This document shows positions 25,201 to 35,375 of a DNA stretch of 35,375 nucleotides, piece by piece. The position numbers and the translations under genes are program-made. The DNA lies in the NCBI RefSeq assembly GCF_032854445.1, contig NW_027018362.1:1-35375 (forward strand). Direction: 5' to 3'. Source of the DNA: Liolophura sinensis. Its lineage: Eukaryota > Mollusca > Polyplacophora > Chitonida > Chitonidae. The number at the start of each line of letters is the position of its first letter. The stretch's first letter is position 1. Below the pieces are notes generated by a model that ran no database searches, was not told where the DNA came from, and was given only the letters and a program-made list of their open reading frames with translations.

Positions 25201-25856
25201 TGCGAATTGAAATCGGCTACATTAACTATGTACAATCGCGACTGGTCATTACTATATTCAACTTTTCATTATAAGTTATGTGCCCTTCGGTAGCCCAGAC
25301 GACGTCAAATCTTTGGGCCAAGCCCATTTAACTCACCCAGCAAATGTCTTACTTCTAAGTCGAAGACAAACTCAATGTCTTTATCTACATGTAGAAAAAC
25401 CACACCATTTTGTATATAAAAAAAAACACAAGGTACTTGATACAATCCGCTGTAAAAAGTACAATTGAACACTGACCCCACATCAATAAGGTGCCAAAGG
25501 ATGCGCAATTGGGCCAGGCATCTCCAGCTGTTGAAAAATTGCAAATTTCCTTGGTTTCCATGGAGTAAGAGCCGTTGCTGTTCACGTGATCTTGACATCA
25601 TTGATTATTCATTTGTGGCTACAGCCAAAAGTATTGGTCGGAGAGCAACGCGGTTTGCACCATTCGATTTCTCGTCACAAAATACGTCGGATTAGCCTCT
25701 TACCAGCAGCATTGGAACAGTTTTTTTACTTTTGGAGTTTTGCCTGGTCATTTTGCTAATTGAAATCGGCTACATTAACTATGTACAATCGCGACTGGTC
25801 ATTACTATATTCAACATTTCATTATAAGTTATGTGCCCTTCGGTGGCCCAGACGAC
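19259..25856 (+). repeat. Monomers 36-47, long-period mosaic
   Basis: Units start at 19259, 19809, 20359, 20909, 21459, 22008, 22558, 23108, 23657, 24207, 24757 and 25304. Units 40 and 41 resemble 30 and 31 (10-unit offset: GACAATCTC, GTTATATGCCC, then CAGCTATTG). Units 37 and 38 resemble 28 and 29 (9-unit offset). Unit 44 resembles unit 32 (12-unit offset). Unit 39 is unusual, with CCATGGCTTCC, GGCAGGTG (E-box lost) and GGTCGGCGAG. Units 46 (547 bp) and 47 (553 bp) carry several homopolymer indels near 24870-25480. Confidence 0.75.
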
Positions 25857-28800
25857 GTCAAATCTTTGGGCCAAGCCCATTTAACTCACCCAGCAAATGT
25901 CTTACTTCTAAGTCGAAGACAAACTCAATGTCTTTATCTACATGTAGAAAAACCACACCATTTGTATATAAAAAAACACAAGGTACTTGATACAATCCGC
26001 TGTAAAAAGTACAATTGAACACTGACCCACATCAATAAGGTGCCAAAGGATGCGCAATTGGGCCAGGCATCTCCAGCTGTTGAAAAATTGCAAATTTCCT
26101 TGGTTTCCATGGAGTAAGAGCCGTTGCTGGGCACGTGATCTTGACATCATTGATTATTCATTTGTGGCTACAGCCAAAAGTATTGGTCGGAGAGCAACGC
26201 GGTTTGCACCATTCGATTTCTCGTCACAAAATACGTCGGATTAGCCTCTTACCAGCAGCATTGGAACAGTTTTTCCACTTTTGGATTTTTGCCTGGTCTT
26301 TTTGCTAATTGAAATCGGCTACATTAACTATGTACAATCGCGACTGGTCATTACTATATTCAACTTTTCATTATAAGTTATGTGCCCTTCGGTAGCCCAG
26401 ACGACGTCAAATCTTTGGGTCAAACCCATTTAACTCACCCAACAAATGTCTTACTTCTAAGTCGAAGACAAACTCAATGTCTTTATCTACATGTAGAAAA
26501 ACCACACCATTTGTATATAAAAAAAACACAAGGTACATGACACAGTCCGCTGTAAAAAGTACAATTGAACACTGACCCACATCAATAAGGTGCCGAAAGA
26601 TGCGCAATTGGGCCAGGCATCTCCAGCTGTTGAAAAATTGCAAATTTCTATGGTTTCCATGGATTAAGAGCCGTTGCTGTTCACGTGATCTTGACATCAT
26701 TAATTATTCATTTGTGGCTACAGCCAAAAGTATTGGTCGGAGAGCAGCGCGGTTTGCACCATTCGATTTCTCGTCACAAAATACGTCGGATTAGCCTCTT
26801 ACCAGCAGCATTGGAACAGTTTTTCTACTTTTGGATTTTTGCCTGGTCTTTTTGCGAATTGAAATCGGCTACATTAACTATGTACAATCGCGACTGGTCA
26901 TTACTATATTCAACTTTTCATTATAAGTTATGTGCCCTTCGGTAGCCCAGACGACGTCAAATCTTTGGGCCAAGCCCATTTAACTCACCCAGCAAATGTC
27001 TTACTTCTAAGTCGAAGACAAACTCAATGTCTTTATCTACATGTAGAAAAACCACACCATTTGTATATAAAAAAACACAAGGTACATGACACAGTCCGCT
27101 GTAAAAAGTACAATTGAACACTGACCCACATCAATAAGGTGCCGAAAGATGCGCAATTGGGCCAGGCATCTCCAGCTGTTGAAAAATTGCAAATTTCTAT
27201 GGTTTCCATGGATTAAGAGCCGTTGCTGGGCACGTGATCTTGACATCATTGATTATTCATTTGTGGCTACAGCCAAAAGTATTGGTGGGAGAGCAACGCG
27301 GTTTGCACCATTCGATTTCTCGTCACAAAATACGTCGGATTAGCCTCTTACCAGCAGCATTGGAACAGTTTTTCCACTTTTGGATTTTTGCCTGGTCTTT
27401 TTGCTAATTGAAATCGGCTACATTAACTATGTACAATCGCGACTGGTCATTACTATATTCAACATTTCATTATAAGTTATGTGCCCTTCGGTAGCCCAGA
27501 CGACGTCAAATCTTTGGGCCAAGCCCATTTAACTCACCCAGCAAATGTCTTACTTCTAAGTCGAAGACAAACTCAATGTCTTTATCTACATGTAGAAAAA
27601 CCACACCATTTGTATATAAAAAAAACACAAGGTACTTGATACAATCCGCTGTAAAAAGTACAATTGAACACTGACCCACATCAATAAGGTGCCAAAGGAT
27701 GCGCAATTGGACCAGGCATCTCCAGCTGTTGAAATATTGCAAATTTCCTTGGTTTCCATGGAGTAAGAGCCGTTGCTGGGCACGTGATCTTGACATCATT
27801 GATTATTCATTTGTGGCTACAGCCAAAAGTATTGGTCGGAGAGCAACGCGGTTTGCACCATTCGATTTCTCGTCACAAAATACGTCGGATTAGCCTCTTA
27901 CCAGCAGCATTGGTACAGTTTTTCCACTTTTGGATTTTTGCCCGGTCTTTTTGCTAATTGAAATCGGCTACATTAACTATGTACAATCGCGACTGGTCAT
28001 TACTATATTCAACTTTTCATTATAAGTTATGTGCCCTTCGGTAGCCCAGACGACGTCAAATCTTTGGGCCAAGCCCATTTAACTCACCCAACAAATGTCT
28101 TACTTCTAAGTCGAAGACAAACTCAATGTCTTTATCTACATGTAGAAAAACCACACCATTTGTATATAAAAAAAACACAAGGTACTTGATACAATCCGCT
28201 GTAAAAAGTACAATTGAACACTGACCCACATCAATAAGGTGCCAAAGGATGCGCAATTGGGCCAGGCATCTCCAGCTGTTGAAAAATTGCAAATTTCCTT
28301 GGTTTCCATGGAGTAAGAGCCGTTGCTGGGCACGTGATCTTGACATCATTGATTATTCATTTGTAGCTACAGCCAAAAGTATTGGTCGGAGAGCAGCGCG
28401 GTTTGCACCATTCGATTTCTCGTCACAAAATACGTCGGATTAGCCTCTTACCAGCAGCATTGGAACAGTTTTTCCACTTTTGGATTTTTGCCTGGTCATT
28501 TTGCTAATTGAAATCGGCTACATTAACTATGTACAATCGCGACTGGTCATTACTATATTCAACATTTGATTATAAGTTATGTGCCCTTCGGTGGCCCAGA
28601 CGACGTCAAATCTTTGGGCCAAGCCCATTTAACTCACCCAGCAAATGTCTTACTTCTAAGTCGAAGACAAACTCAATGTCTTTATCTACATGTAGAAAAA
28701 CCACACCATTTGTATATAAAAAAACACAAGGAACTTGATACAATCCGCTGTAAAAAGTACAATTGAACACTGACCCACATCAATAAGGTGCCAAAGGATG

Positions 28801-30802
28801 CGCAATTGGGCCAGGCATCTCCAGCTGTTGAAAAATTGCAAATTTCCTTGGTTTCCATGGAGTAAGAGCCGTTGCTGGGCACGTGATCTTGACATCATTG
28901 ATTATTCATTTGTGGCTACAGCCAAAAGTATTGGTCGGAGAGCAACGCGGTTTGCACCATTCGATTTCTCGTCACAAAATACGTAGGATTAGCCTCTTAC
29001 CAGCAGCATTGGAACAGTTTTTCCACTTTTGGATTTTTGCCTGGTCTTTTTGCTAATTGAAATCGGCTACATTAACTATGTACAATCGCGACTGGTCATT
29101 ACTATATTCAACTTTTCATTATAAGTTATGTGCCCTTCGGTAGCCCAGACGACGTCAAATCTTTGGGTCAAGCCCATTTAACTCACCCAACAAATGTCTT
29201 ACTTCTAAGTCGAAGACAAACTCAATGTCTTTATCTACATGTAGAAAAACCACACCATTTGTATATAAAAAAAACACAAGGTACATGACACAGTCCGCTG
29301 TAAAAAGTACAATTGAACACTGACCCACATCAATAAGGTGCCGAAAGATGCGCAATTGGGCCAGGCATCTCCAGCTGTTGAAAAATTGCAAATTTCTATG
29401 GTTTCCATGGATTAAGAGCCGTTGCTGTTCACGTGATCTTGACATCATTGATTATTCATTTGTGGCTACAGCCAAAAGTATTGGTCGGAGAGCAACGCGG
29501 TTTGCACCATTCGATTTCTCGTCACAAAATACGTCGGATTAGTCTCTTACCAGCAGCATTGGAACAGTTTTTCAACTTTTGGATTTTTGCCTGGTCTTTT
29601 TGCTAATTGAAATCGGCTACATTAACTATGTACAATCGCGACTGGTCATTACTATATTCAACTTTTCATTATAAGTTATGTGCCCTTCGGTAGCCCAGAC
29701 GACGTCAAATCTTTGGGCCAAGCCCATTTAACTCACCCAGCAAATCTCTTACTTCTAAGTCGAAGACAAACTCAATGTCTTTATCTACATGTAGAAAAAC
29801 CACACCATTTGTATATAAAAAAAACACAAGGTACTTGATACAATCCGCTGTAAAAAGTACAATTGAACACTGACCCACATCAATAAGGTGCCAAAGGATG
29901 CGCAATTGGGCCAGGCATCTCCAGCTGTTGAAAAATTGCAAATTTCCTTGGTTTCCATGGAGTAAGAGCCGTTGCTGGGCACGTGATCTTGACATCATTG
30001 ATTACTCATTTGTGGCTACAGCCAAAAGTATTGGTTGGAGAGCAACGCGGTTTGCACCATTCGATTTCTCGTCACAAAATACGTCGGATTAGCCTCTTAC
30101 CAGCAGCATTGGAACAGTTTTTCCACTTTTGGATTTTTGCCTGGTCTTTTTGCTAATTGAAATCGGCTGCATTAACTATGTACAATCGCGACTGGTCATT
30201 ACTATATTCAACTTTTCATTATAAGTTATGTGCCCTTCGGTAGCCCAGACGACGTCAAATCTTTGGGCCAAGCCCATTTAACTCACCCAACAAATGTCTT
30301 ACTTCTAAGTCGAAGACAATCTCAATGTCTTTATCTACATGTAGAAAAACCACACCATTTGTATATAAAAAAACACAAGGTACTTGATACAATCCGCTGT
30401 AAAAGGTACAATTGAACACTGACCCACATCAATAAGGTGCCAAAGGATGCGCAATTGGGCCAGGCATCTCCAGCTGTTGAAAAATTGCAAATTTCCTTGG
30501 TTTCCATGGAGTAAGAGCCGTTGCTGGGCACGTGATCTTGACATCATTGATTATTCATTTGTGGCTACAGCCAAAAGTATTGGTCGGAGAGCAACGCGGT
30601 TTGCACCATTCGATTTCTCGTCACAAAATACGTCGGATTAGCCTCTTACCAGCAGCATTGGAACAGTTTTTCTACTTTTGGATTTTTGCCTGGTCTTTTT
30701 GCGAATTGAAATCGGCTACATTAACTATGTACAATCGCGACTGGTCATTACTATATTCAACATTTCATTATAAGTTATGTGCCCTTCGGTGGCCCAGACG
30801 AC
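25857..30802 (+). repeat. 9-monomer higher-order repeat, copy 1 (monomers 48-56)
   Basis: Units start at 25857, 26406, 26956, 27505, 28055, 28605, 29154, 29704 and 30254. Private markers in order are GGGTCAAACCC (unit 49), GGACCAGG + GAAATATTG + TTGGTACAG + GCCCGGTC (51), TTGTAGCTAC + ACATTTGATT (52), ACGTAGGATT (53), GATTAGTCTC + TTTTTCAAC (54) and CAAATCTCTT (55). All recur 4946-4947 bp downstream. The block is cleaner in indels than the preceding region. Homology to the second copy begins near 25,770, inside the end of unit 47. Confidence 0.88.
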
Positions 30803-33800
30803 GTCAAATCTTTGGGCCAAGCCCATTTAACTCACCCAGCAAATGTCTTACTTCTAAGTCGAAGACAAACTCAATGTCTTTATCTACATGTAGAAAAACC
30901 ACACCATTTGTATATAAAAAAACACAAGGTACTTGATACAATCCGCTGTAAAAAGTACAATTGAACACTGACCCACATCAATAAGGTGCCAAAGGATGCG
31001 CAATTGGGCCAGGCATCTCCAGCTGTTGAAAAATTGCAAATTTCCTTGGTTTCCATGGAGTAAGAGCCGTTGCTGGGCACGTGATCTTGACATCATTGAT
31101 TATTCATTTGTGGCTACAGCCAAAAGTATTGGTCGGAGAGCAACGCGGTTTGCACCATTCGATTTCTCGTCACAAAATACGTCGGATTAGCCTCTTACCA
31201 GCAGCATTGGAACAGTTTTTCCACTTTTGGATTTTTGCCTGGTCTTTTTGCTAATTGAAATCGGCTACATTAACTATGTACAATCGCGACTGGTCATTAC
31301 TATATTCAACTTTTCATTATAAGTTATGTGCCCTTCGGTAGCCCAGACGACGTCAAATCTTTGGGTCAAACCCATTTAACTCACCCAACAAATGTCTTAC
31401 TTCTAAGTCGAAGACAAACTCAATGTCTTTATCTACATGTAGAAAAACCACACCATTTGTATATAAAAAAAACACAAGGTACATGACACAGTCCGCTGTA
31501 AAAAGTACAATTGAACACTGACCCACATCAATAAGGTGCCAAAGGATGCGCAATTGGGCCAGGCATCTCCAGCTGTTGAAAAATTGCAAATTTCTATGGT
31601 TTCCATGGATTAAGAGCCGTTGCTGTTCACGTGATCTTGACATCATTAATTATTCATTTGTGGCTACAGCCAAAAGTATTGGTCGGAGAGCAGCGCGGTT
31701 TGCACCATTCGATTTCTCGTCACAAAATACGTCGGATTAGCCTCTTACCAGCAGCATTGGAACAGTTTTTCTACTTTTGGATTTTTGCCTGGTCTTTTTG
31801 CGAATTGAAATCGGCTACATTAACTATGTACAATCGCGACTGGTCATTACTATATTCAACTTTTCATTATAAGTTATGTGCCCTTCGGTAGCCCAGACGA
31901 CGTCAAATCTTTGGGCCAAGCCCATTTAACTCACCCAGCAAATGTCTTACTTCTAAGTCGAAGACAAACTCAATGTCTTTATCTACATGTAGAAAAACCA
32001 CACCATTTGTATATAAAAAAAACACAAGGTACATGACACAGTCCGCTGTAAAAAGTACAATTGAACACTGACCCACATCAATAAGGTGCCGAAAGATGCG
32101 CAATTGGGCCAGGCATCTCCAGCTGTTGAAAAATTGCAAATTTCTATGGTTTCCATGGATTAAGAGCCGTTGCTGGGCACGTGATCTTGACATCATTGAT
32201 TATTCATTTGTGGCTACAGCCAAAAGTATTGGTCGGAGAGCAACGCGGTTTGCACCATTCGATTTCTCGTCACAAAATACGTCGGATTAGCCTCTTACCA
32301 GCAGCATTGGAACAGTTTTTCCACTTTTGGATTTTTGCCTGGTCTTTTTGCTAATTGAAATCGGCTACATTAACTATGTACAATCGCGACTGGTCATTAC
32401 TATATTCAACATTTCATTATAAGTTATGTGCCCTTCGGTAGCCCAGACGACGTCAAATCTTTGGGCCAAGCCCATTTAACTCACCCAGCAAATGTCTTAC
32501 TTCTAAGTCGAAGACAAACTCAATGTCTTTATCTACATGTAGAAAAACCACACCATTTGTATATAAAAAAAACACAAGGTACTTGATACAATCCGCTGTA
32601 AAAAGTACAATTGAACACTGACCCACATCAATAAGGTGCCAAAGGATGCGCAATTGGACCAGGCATCTCCAGCTGTTGAAATATTGCAAATTTCCTTGGT
32701 TTCCATGGAGTAAGAGCCGTTGCTGGGCACGTGATCTTGACATCATTGATTATTCATTTGTGGCTACAGCCAAAAGTATTGGTCGGAGAGCAACGCGGTT
32801 TGCACCATTCGATTTCTCGTCACAAAATACGTCGGATTAGCCTCTTACCAGCAGCATTGGTACAGTTTTTCCACTTTTGGATTTTTGCCCGGTCTTTTTG
32901 CTAATTGAAATCGGCTACATTAACTATGTACAATCGCGACTGGTCATTACTATATTCAACTTTTCATTATAAGTTATGTGCCCTTCGGTAGCCCAGACGA
33001 CGTCAAATCTTTGGGCCAAGCCCATTTAACTCACCCAACAAATGTCTTACTTCTAAGTCGAAGACAAACTCAATGTCTTTATCTACATGTAGAAAAACCA
33101 CACCATTTGTATATAAAAAAAACACAAGGTACTTGATACAATCCGCTGTAAAAAGTACAATTGAACACTGACCCACATCAATAAGGTGCCAAAGGATGCG
33201 CAATTGGGCCAGGCATCTCCAGCTGTTGAAAAATTGCAAATTTCCTTGGTTTCCATGGAGTAAGAGCCGTTGCTGGGCACGTGATCTTGACATCATTGAT
33301 TATTCATTTGTAGCTACAGCCAAAAGTATTGGTCGGAGAGCAGCGCGGTTTGCACCATTCGATTTCTCGTCACAAAATACGTCGGATTAGCCTCTTACCA
33401 GCAGCATTGGAACAGTTTTTCCACTTTTGGATTTTTGCCTGGTCATTTTGCTAATTGAAATCGGCTACATTAACTATGTACAATCGCGACTGGTCATTAC
33501 TATATTCAACATTTGATTATAAGTTATGTGCCCTTCGGTGGCCCAGACGACGTCAAATCTTTGGGCCAAGCCCATTTAACTCACCCAGCAAATGTCTTAC
33601 TTCTAAGTCGAAGACAAACTCAATGTCTTTATCTACATGTAGAAAAACCACACCATTTGTATATAAAAAAACACAAGGTACTTGATACAATCCGCTGTAA
33701 AAAGTACAATTGAACACTGACCCACATCAATAAGGTGCCAAAGGATGCGCAATTGGGCCAGGCATCTCCAGCTGTTGAAAAATTGCAAATTTCCTTGGTT

Positions 33801-35201
33801 TCCATGGAGTAAGAGCCGTTGCTGGGCACGTGATCTTGACATCATTGATTATTCATTTGTGGCTACAGCCAAAAGTATTGGTCGGAGAGCAACGCGGTTT
33901 GCACCATTCGATTTCTCGTCACAAAATACGTAGGATTAGCCTCTTACCAGCAGCATTGGAACAGTTTTTCCACTTTTGGATTTTTGCCTGGTCTTTTTGC
34001 TAATTGAAATCGGCTACATTAACTATGTACAATCGCGACTGGTCATTACTATATTCAACTTTTCATTATAAGTTATGTGCCCTTCGGTAGCCCAGACGAC
34101 GTCAAATCTTTGGGTCAAGCCCATTTAACTCACCCAACAAATGTCTTACTTCTAAGTCGAAGACAAACTCAATGTCTTTATCTACATGTAGAAAAACCAC
34201 ACCATTTGTATATAAAAAAAACACAAGGTACATGACACAGTCCGCTGTAAAAAGTACAATTGAACACTGACCCACATCAATAAGGTGCCGAAAGATGCGC
34301 AATTGGGCCAGGCATCTCCAGCTGTTGAAAAATTGCAAATTTCTATGGTTTCCATGGATTAAGAGCCGTTGCTGTTCACGTGATCTTGACATCATTGATT
34401 ATTCATTTGTGGCTACAGCCAAAAGTATTGGTCGGAGAGCAACGCGGTTTGCACCATTCGATTTCTCGTCACAAAATACGTCGGATTAGTCTCTTACCAG
34501 CAGCATTGGAACAGTTTTTCAACTTTTGGATTTTTGCCTGGTCTTTTTGCTAATTGAAATCGGCTACATTAACTATGTACAATCGCGACTGGTCATTACT
34601 ATATTCAACTTTTCATTATAAGTTATGTGCCCTTCGGTAGCCCAGACGACGTCAAATCTTTGGGCCAAGCCCATTTAACTCACCCAGCAAATCTCTTACT
34701 TCTAAGTCGAAGACAAACTCAATGTCTTTATCTACATGTAGAAAAACCACACCATTTGTATATAAAAAAAACACAAGGTACATGACACAGTCCGCTGTAA
34801 AAAGTACAATTGAACACTGACCCACATCAATAAGGTGCCGAAAGATGCGCAATTGGGCCAGGCATCTCCAGCTGTTGAAAAATTGCAAATTTCTATGGTT
34901 TCCATGGATTAAGAGCCGTTGCTGGGCACGTGATCTTGACATCATTGATTATTCATTTGTGGCTACAGCCAAAAGTATTGGTCGGAGAGCAACGCGGTTT
35001 GCACCATTCGATTTCTCGTCACAAAATACGTCGGATTAGCCTCTTACCAGCAGCATTGGAACAGTTTTTCCACTTTTGGATTTTTGCCTGGTCTTTTGCT
35101 AATTGAAATCGGCTACATTAACTATGTACAATCGCGACTGGTCATTACTATATTCAAACATTTCATTATAAGTTATGTGCCCTTCGGTAGCCCAGACGAC
35201 G
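30803..35201 (+). repeat. 9-monomer higher-order repeat, copy 2 (monomers 57-64, incomplete)
   Basis: Units start at 30803, 31352, 31902, 32452, 33002, 33552, 34101 and 34651. They follow units 48-55 marker for marker, with only about five differences that I see over ~4 kb: GCCAAAGG instead of GCCGAAAG at 31541, an 8- versus 7-base A-run and GGTCGGA instead of GGTGGGA in unit 59, and AGGTACTT instead of AGGAACTT in unit 62. Unit 64 begins as a copy of unit 55, then after about 34,780 switches to the ACATGACACAG type of units 50 and 59. Confidence 0.85.
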
Positions 35202-35375
35202 GTCAAATCTTTGGGCCAAGCCCATTTAACTCACCCAGCAAATGTCTTACTTCTAAGTCGAAGACAAACTCAATGTCTTTATCTACATGTAGAAAAACCC
35301 ACACCATTTGTATATAAAAAAAACACAAGGTACTTGATACAATCCGCTGTAAAAAGTACAATTGAACACTGACCC
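35202..35375 (+). repeat. Partial monomer 65, cut by the window edge
   Basis: This is the first 174 bases of a further unit, ending at CACTGACCC. It is preceded by an extra G at the junction (GACGGTC) and contains AAACCCACACC near 35300, where other copies have AAACCACACC. The array clearly continues past the window. Confidence 0.95.

Larger units (their letters stand above)
1..35375 (+). repeat. Satellite DNA array, ~550 bp monomer, 64.3 copies
   Basis: The same ~550 bp sequence recurs head to tail from the first to the last base. Taking GTCAAATC as the unit start, monomers begin at 1, 551, 1101, 1651, 2201, 2750, 3300, 3850, 4400, 4950, 5499, 6049, 6599, 7149, 7700 and so on to 35202. Units differ mainly by a limited set of shared substitutions, so monomers fall into recurring subtypes and mosaics of them. 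No unit is inverted and no foreign DNA interrupts the array. Composition is about 41% GC. Such arrays are a hallmark of eukaryotic heterochromatin; the exact chromosomal place and the species are not visible here. I do not recognise the monomer as a named satellite family. Confidence 0.98.

Noticed and set aside
1-35375. More than a hundred short ORFs on both strands
   Set aside because: They are a handful of frames repeated once per monomer. Frame is lost with one-base A-run changes and shifts at each 550 bp unit, and no domain or family motif is recognisable.
1-35375. CRISPR array or other bacterial repeat system
   Set aside because: The repeated unit is the entire 550 bp with no unique spacers, and there are no neighbouring genes.
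1-35375. Tandem rRNA, 5S, snRNA or tRNA gene cluster
   Set aside because: No recognisable rRNA, snRNA or tRNA segment is present in the monomer. The best A-box and B-box-like stretches (TGGCTACAGCC near 310 and GGTTTGCACC near 346) miss invariant bases.
1-35375. Telomeric simple repeat or subtelomeric end
   Set aside because: No short G-rich telomere motif appears. The unit is long and complex, and no array end lies in the window, so a subtelomeric place is possible but unsupported.

Overview
The whole window is one uninterrupted head-to-tail tandem array of a ~550 bp satellite monomer. Counting from the GTCAAATC that follows the conserved CAGACGAC, I place 64 complete monomers plus 174 bases of a 65th. 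Most units are 550 bp. Units of 549 bp have one A fewer in a single A-run, and a few units of 547 or 551-553 bp carry other one-base indels. All units point the same way. I see no transposon insertion, no inversion, no unique flanking DNA and neither end of the array. I find no convincing protein-coding gene, rRNA, tRNA or CRISPR array. The many short ORFs are the same few frames recurring once per monomer. They are opened and closed by A-run slippage and by single variant bases, and because 550 is not a multiple of 3 the frame changes at every unit.

The organism cannot be named from the sequence. Tens of kilobases of 550 bp satellite arranged in higher-order repeats is typical of eukaryotic heterochromatin (pericentromeric, subtelomeric, sex-chromosome or B-chromosome). 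The consensus is about 41% GC (hand count of the first monomer, 225 of 550) and keeps 18 CpG sites, roughly 0.8 of expectation, so there is no strong CpG depletion.

Layout. Monomers 1-13 (1-7148) show a partial 10-monomer periodicity (units 1-3 match 11-13). Monomers 14-19 (7149-10448) are rich in one-base indels. Monomers 15-29 (7700-15952) follow a 4-monomer (2.2 kb) higher-order repeat with one phase slip. Monomers 30-47 (15953-25856) are a looser mosaic with 2-, 3-, 9-, 10- and 12-monomer relationships. Monomers 48-56 (25857-30802) and 57-64 (30803-35201) are two tandem copies of a 9-monomer, ~4.95 kb higher-order repeat. They match almost perfectly for about 4 kb, and the second copy ends in a recombinant monomer.

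Each monomer carries the same small motif set: a short GGGC/GCCC hairpin, a 12 bp perfect palindrome, a TATATAAA box followed by an A-run, a CACGTG E-box, and a cluster of T-runs about 300 bp downstream of the TATA box. Whether the array is transcribed or bound by a specific protein cannot be decided from sequence. The most useful observations are the nested higher-order structure, the mosaic monomers that imply gene conversion and unequal exchange, a paired change in the hairpin stem, and indel clusters that may mark poorly polished assembly.
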